A stretch of DNA of 27,326 nucleotides from FEN-1219 sp036274615. GTDB lineage: Bacteria > Pseudomonadota > Gammaproteobacteria > Steroidobacterales > Rariloculaceae. The position numbers and the translations under genes are program-made. The DNA is taken from contig DASUFK010000301.1 in the NCBI GenBank assembly GCA_036274615.1, positions 1 through 27,326 of the forward strand, written 5' to 3'. Each line of letters starts with the position of its first letter. Position 1 is the first letter of the stretch. The notes beneath the pieces are model-generated. The model was given only the letters and a program-made list of their open reading frames with translations. It did not search any database and had not been told where the DNA came from. This document shows, piece by piece, positions 24,537 to 27,326 of the stretch.

Positions 24537-25349
24537 TCACCGCTGGCACTTTGCGCAAAAGTAGGTCGCGCGCTGGCCCAGCACGCGGCGCTTGATCGGC
24601 GTGCCGCAGACGACGCACGGCCGGCCGTCGCGCTCGTAGACCTTGAGCGACTGCTTGAAGTAGCCCGGCTCGCCGTCGCCCCCGACGTAGTTGCGCAGCG
24701 TCGTGCCGCCTTCCTCGAGCGCGTCCTCGAGCACGGCGCGGACGGCGGGCACGAGCGCGTCGATGCGTGCGTGCGGAACGCGGCCGGCAGCCCGCGCCGG
24801 ATGGATGCCCGCGCGAAACAGCGCCTCGTTCGCGTAGATGTTGCCCACGCCGACCACGATCCGGCCGTTCATCAGGTGCTGCTTGATCGCGACCGCGCGC
24901 TTGCGGCTCGTGCGCCACAAGTAGTCGGCGGTGAAGTCCGGGCCGAGCGGCTCGGGGCCGAGCGACGCGAGCAGCGGGTGGCGCTCGGGCGCGGTCGTGA
25001 ACACCCAGCTGCCGAACCGGCGCGGGTCGTTGAAGCGCAGGAAGCCGCCGCCTTCGAGCGCGACGTCGATGTGATCGTGCGCGCCGTGCGCGCGCGCCTC
25101 GGGCAGATAGCGCAGGCTGCCCGACATGCCGAGGTGCACGAGCAGGGTTCCCGCGCCGGTATCGAACAGCAGGTACTTGCCGCGGCGGTCGAGTGCTTCG
25201 ATGCGACGGCCTTCCAGGTCGGCGCGCAGGCTCTTGGCTACCGGCCAGCGCAGCCGCGGCTCCCGAATGTCGACGGCGGCAATCGACCGGCCGACGACGT
25301 ACGGAGCGAGCCCGCGTCGCGTGGTCTCAACCTCGGGCAGCTCGGGCAT
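24537..25349 (-). CDS. mutM: Formamidopyrimidine-DNA glycosylase
   Basis: A 270-residue base-excision repair enzyme that removes 8-oxoguanine and formamidopyrimidines. After loss of the initiator Met, the catalytic Pro2 and Glu3 are in MPELPEVETTRRGL; Lys58 is in RRGKYLLFD; the H2TH region contains IKQHLMNGRIVVGVGNIYANEALF. The C-terminal zinc finger has C245-x2-C248 and C265-x2-C268, with the loop arginine near 260 (GQRATYFC). The length and all key residues are normal. It is divergent from the desaturase and convergent with ggt across the 282-bp element. Confidence 0.97.
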   Translation of the reverse strand: MPELPEVETTRRGLAPYVVGRSIAAVDIREPRLRWPVAKSLRADLEGRRIEALDRRGKYLLFDTGAGTLLVHLGMSGSLRYLPEARAHGAHDHIDVALEGGGFLRFNDPRRFGSWVFTTAPERHPLLASLGPEPLGPDFTADYLWRTSRKRAVAIKQHLMNGRIVVGVGNIYANEALFRAGIHPARAAGRVPHARIDALVPAVRAVLEDALEEGGTTLRNYVGGDGEPGYFKQSLKVYERDGRPCVVCGTPIKRRVLGQRATYFCAKCQR

Positions 25350-25456
25350 CGCGCAAGCTTACGACGGGTGCGACGCCGTCGACAGCGGGCGCCCGCCTTC
25401 CGTGACGGTGCGCACGCGGGCCTAGCCGTGCAATGGAGTAGGCTCCGTCTATCGGC

Positions 25457-25475
25457 TATATTGAACTGGTTCCAA
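25457..25475 (+). promoter_or_regulatory. Possible desaturase promoter with overlapping palindrome
   Basis: A -10-like TATATT (25457-25462) lies about 70 bases before the desaturase start, with no strong -35 box. The interrupted palindrome TTGAAC-TG-GTTCCAA (25461-25475) begins within it. A GAAC-N2-GTTC core on a desaturase promoter could be an operator for a TetR-type regulator such as DesT or FabR, but the site is short and the link is inferred. Confidence 0.35.
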
Positions 25476-25533
25476 ATCGACCCGATGTAACGGGCATTCC
25501 GCCCCGCCAGGAAGGATCACGAGGCACGACGAC

Positions 25534-26748
25534 GTGGATTTTCTTTACGACCACTTCTACGGATTGGCTGATCTCGGTATTTGGGGATACGCAATCGTCA
25601 CGCTGCTGTGGCTGCACGTGACCTTGATCGCCGTCACGATCTATTTCCACCGCGACCAAGCCCATCGCTCCGTCGACTTGCACCCCGTGGTCCGCCACAT
25701 TTGCCGCTTCTGGCTGTGGCTCAACACCGGCGCGTCCACGCGCCAGTGGGTGGGCGTCCACCGCAAGCACCACGCGCATTGCGAGAAGGAAGGCGACCCG
25801 CACAGCCCGAGGCTGTTCGGCCTGAAGAAGGTCTTGCTCGAGGGCGCAGAGCTTTATCGCATCGAGGCCGCCAAGCGCGAGACCCTCGAGAAGTACGCGA
25901 AGGGCACCCCGAACGACTGGCTCGAGAACCATCTGTACGACCATCCGCGCATGAGCTATCTCGGCATCTCGATGATGATCGTGGCGGATCTCGTGCTGTT
26001 CGGCGTGCCCGGCATCATCATGGTCGCGCTGCAGCTCGCGAACATGCCAGTGCTCGCCGCCGGAGTGATCAATGGCCTCGGCCATGCCAAGGGATACAGG
26101 AACTTCGAGACGGACGACGCCTCGACCAACCTCTGGCCCATCGCCGTATTCATCGCGGGCGAGGAGCTCCACAACAACCACCACGCGTTCCCGACGTCGG
26201 CGCGCTTCTCGATGCGCCGACACGAGATCGACATGGGCTGGCTGCACTTGAAGGCGCTCGAGTTCTTCGGTCTCGCAAGGATCCGCCGCGTCGCCACGCC
26301 TCCGCAGCTCGCGGAAGTCACCGCGGCTACGCCCGATTTGGACGAGCTCCGCGCGATCATCGTCAATCGCATGCACGTGCTCCGGCATTACACGTTGAAC
26401 GTGACGCTGCCCGTGCTGCGCCGTGAGGTCGAAAGCCTCGGCGTGCGCTCGAGCTCGGTGCTGCGCGCGGCGCGCAAGCTGCTGAGCCGCCAGCCCCACA
26501 TGCTCGACGATCACTCTCGCGCGAGGCTCGCCGAGCTGCGCGAGCGTCATCCTCGCTTCGAGACGGTGCTGCAGTACCGCAACGAGCTCAAGAGCCTCTG
26601 GGAAGGCGCGCACACGAGCAACGACCGGCTGCTCGCCGATTTTCGCGAGTGGTGCGCCCGCGCGGAGCAGAGCGGCATCCAAGGCCTGCAGGACTTCGTG
26701 GCCTACCTGCGCTCGTTCCGCAAGATGAGGGAGTCGGCGCCCGCCTGA
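25534..26748 (+). CDS. Membrane fatty acid desaturase (acyl-CoA delta-9 type) with C-terminal tail
   Basis: A 404-residue protein. The first 255 residues are an integral-membrane desaturase with three histidine boxes: HRDQAH (39-44), HRKHH (76-80) and HNNHH (213-217), plus His184 in NGLGHAKGYRNF. These ligate the di-iron centre that introduces a double bond into saturated acyl chains. Hydrophobic pairs lie at about 15-37 and 143-180. Residues 258-404 form a soluble, mostly helical tail (ERHPRFETVLQYRNELKSLW, FREWCARAEQSGIQGLQDFV), which resembles the C-terminal end of ISL3-family transposases; it is not needed for the known catalytic fold. GTG 25534 is chosen from the family N-terminus; GAGG lies 9 bases upstream. 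Terminator 26771-26800 follows. Confidence 0.92.
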   Translation: MDFLYDHFYGLADLGIWGYAIVTLLWLHVTLIAVTIYFHRDQAHRSVDLHPVVRHICRFWLWLNTGASTRQWVGVHRKHHAHCEKEGDPHSPRLFGLKKVLLEGAELYRIEAAKRETLEKYAKGTPNDWLENHLYDHPRMSYLGISMMIVADLVLFGVPGIIMVALQLANMPVLAAGVINGLGHAKGYRNFETDDASTNLWPIAVFIAGEELHNNHHAFPTSARFSMRRHEIDMGWLHLKALEFFGLARIRRVATPPQLAEVTAATPDLDELRAIIVNRMHVLRHYTLNVTLPVLRREVESLGVRSSSVLRAARKLLSRQPHMLDDHSRARLAELRERHPRFETVLQYRNELKSLWEGAHTSNDRLLADFREWCARAEQSGIQGLQDFVAYLRSFRKMRESAPA

Positions 26749-26770
26749 GCCGCGTCCGGTGCAGAAAACG

Positions 26771-26800
26771 AAAAACCCGCCTTCGAGGCGGGTTTTTTTT
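26771..26800. terminator. Bidirectional intrinsic terminator
   Basis: AAAAACCCGCCT and AGGCGGG close a 7-bp GC stem around a short TCG centre, with an A-run before and eight T's after. It lies between the convergent desaturase and rpmG genes and can stop transcription in both directions. Confidence 0.93.
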
Positions 26801-26822
26801 GCGGCGCCGTTGAACGGTGCTG

Positions 26823-26978
26823 CTACTTGATCTTGGTCTCTTTGTAGGTGACGTGCTTGCGGACGCGCGGATCGTATTTCATCACTTCCATCTTCTCCGG
26901 GTGCAAGCGCCGGTTCTTGGTGGTCGTGTAGTAGTGGCCCGTGCCTGCCGAGGACATCAGTCGAATCTTTTCGCGCAT
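26823..26978 (-). CDS. rpmG: 50S ribosomal protein L33
   Basis: A 51-residue protein, MREKIRLMSSAGTGHYYTTT followed by KNRRLHPEKMEVMKYDPRVRKHVTYKETKIK, which is L33 of the large ribosomal subunit. It lacks the two CxxC pairs of zinc-binding L33, so it is the zinc-free form. ATG 26978 follows an AGGAGA site at good spacing. The gene lies 28 bp after rpmB in the usual rpmB-rpmG operon. It is too short for many gene finders but unmistakable in sequence. Confidence 0.97.
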   Translation of the reverse strand: MREKIRLMSSAGTGHYYTTTKNRRLHPEKMEVMKYDPRVRKHVTYKETKIK

Positions 26979-27006
26979 GCTCGTCTCCTAAGTCTTGGCC
27001 GCCCCG

Positions 27007-27243
27007 TCAGACGTGCTCGCCCCGGGCGCGCAGGTCGCTCACGACCTGCTCGATGCCCACCTTGTCGATGATCCGCAGGCCGGAGCGTGACACGCGCAGC
27101 TTCACGAAGCGCTTCTCGTTCTCGAGCCAAAAGCGTTGCGTATGCAGATTCGGCAGGAACCGGCGCTTGGTCTTGTTGTTCGCGTGGGAAACCTTGTGGC
27201 CCGACATCGGCCGCTTCCCGGTGACTTGGCAGACCTTGGACAT
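27007..27243 (-). CDS. rpmB: 50S ribosomal protein L28
   Basis: This 78-residue protein (the same length as in E. coli) begins MSKVCQVTGKRPMSGHKVSH and continues NNKTKRRFLPNLHTQRFW, the L28 signature. It has only one cysteine, so it is the zinc-free form. ATG 27243 is the start; the open frame reaching 27312 adds 23 residues foreign to the family. It is the first gene of rpmB-rpmG, with a good promoter just upstream at 27283-27311. Confidence 0.97.
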   Translation of the reverse strand: MSKVCQVTGKRPMSGHKVSHANNKTKRRFLPNLHTQRFWLENEKRFVKLRVSRSGLRIIDKVGIEQVVSDLRARGEHV

Positions 27244-27282
27244 CGCAGGAATCCTCGACAGGGCGTTCTCGAAAGGGGCGGG

Positions 27283-27311
27283 ACTATACCCGCTCCGGTG
27301 CCTCATATCCA
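27283..27311 (-). promoter_or_regulatory. Probable sigma-70 promoter of rpmB-rpmG
   Basis: On the minus strand TGGATA (27306-27311; four of six consensus bases) and TATAGT (27283-27288; five of six) are separated by exactly 17 bp, about 40 bases upstream of the rpmB start. The spacing and position suit a constitutive ribosomal-protein promoter. Confidence 0.55.
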
Positions 27312-27326
27312 CCCCCGCTCGGCCAG

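Overview
The window is a high-GC stretch of a proteobacterial chromosome, most likely a gammaproteobacterium. The evidence is the linked housekeeping blocks: ftsY-ftsE-ftsX-rpoH with rsmD divergent from ftsY, as in E. coli, followed by coaD, mutM and rpmB-rpmG, which also lie close together in enteric genomes. No rRNA, tRNA, CRISPR array, prophage or complete transposon was seen. Nearly all of the sequence is coding, and most genes are complete. Only pntB is cut, by the left edge.

Layout. 1-2224 (minus): three-gene proton-translocating transhydrogenase operon pntAa-pntAb-pntB. 2405-3823: an HNH nuclease and a two-domain VOC protein, convergent across a short palindromic repeat array. 3974-6297: an AEC-family transporter and a FadI-like thiolase, convergent across a 158-bp inverted-repeat element. 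6429-8978 (plus): a LEA2-type exported protein and a histidine kinase of the PdsS type (proteobacterial dedicated sortase system). 8995-15828 (minus): gltB-gltD-msrA. 16043-16741 (minus): a PdsR-type response regulator, divergent from an OmpA-like lipoprotein (16942-17622). 17730-21248 (minus): ftsY-ftsE-ftsX-rpoH. 21305-24229 (plus): rsmD-coaD-ggt. 24251-24532: a 282-bp element with 43-bp inverted ends. 24537-25349 (minus): mutM. 25534-26748 (plus): a fatty acid desaturase with an unusual C-terminal tail. 26823-27243 (minus): rpmB-rpmG.

How the genes relate. PntAB makes NADPH, which glutamate synthase GltBD consumes. MsrA lies at the end of the glt operon. FtsEX and FtsY serve division and membrane-protein targeting, and they share an operon with the heat-shock sigma factor. 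A perfect CIRCE operator stands just in front of rpoH, suggesting that the HrcA repressor controls sigma-32 here.

The most interesting signals are: (1) a PdsS-like kinase and PdsR-like regulator that look like one sortase-associated two-component system but are split by gltBD-msrA, with no sortase or LPXTG protein in view; (2) the CIRCE site before rpoH; (3) two MITE-like inverted-repeat elements and one palindromic array, each filling a gap between convergent genes; (4) the desaturase tail, which resembles the C-terminus of ISL3 transposases. Family assignments are from reading the protein sequences; no database search was run.
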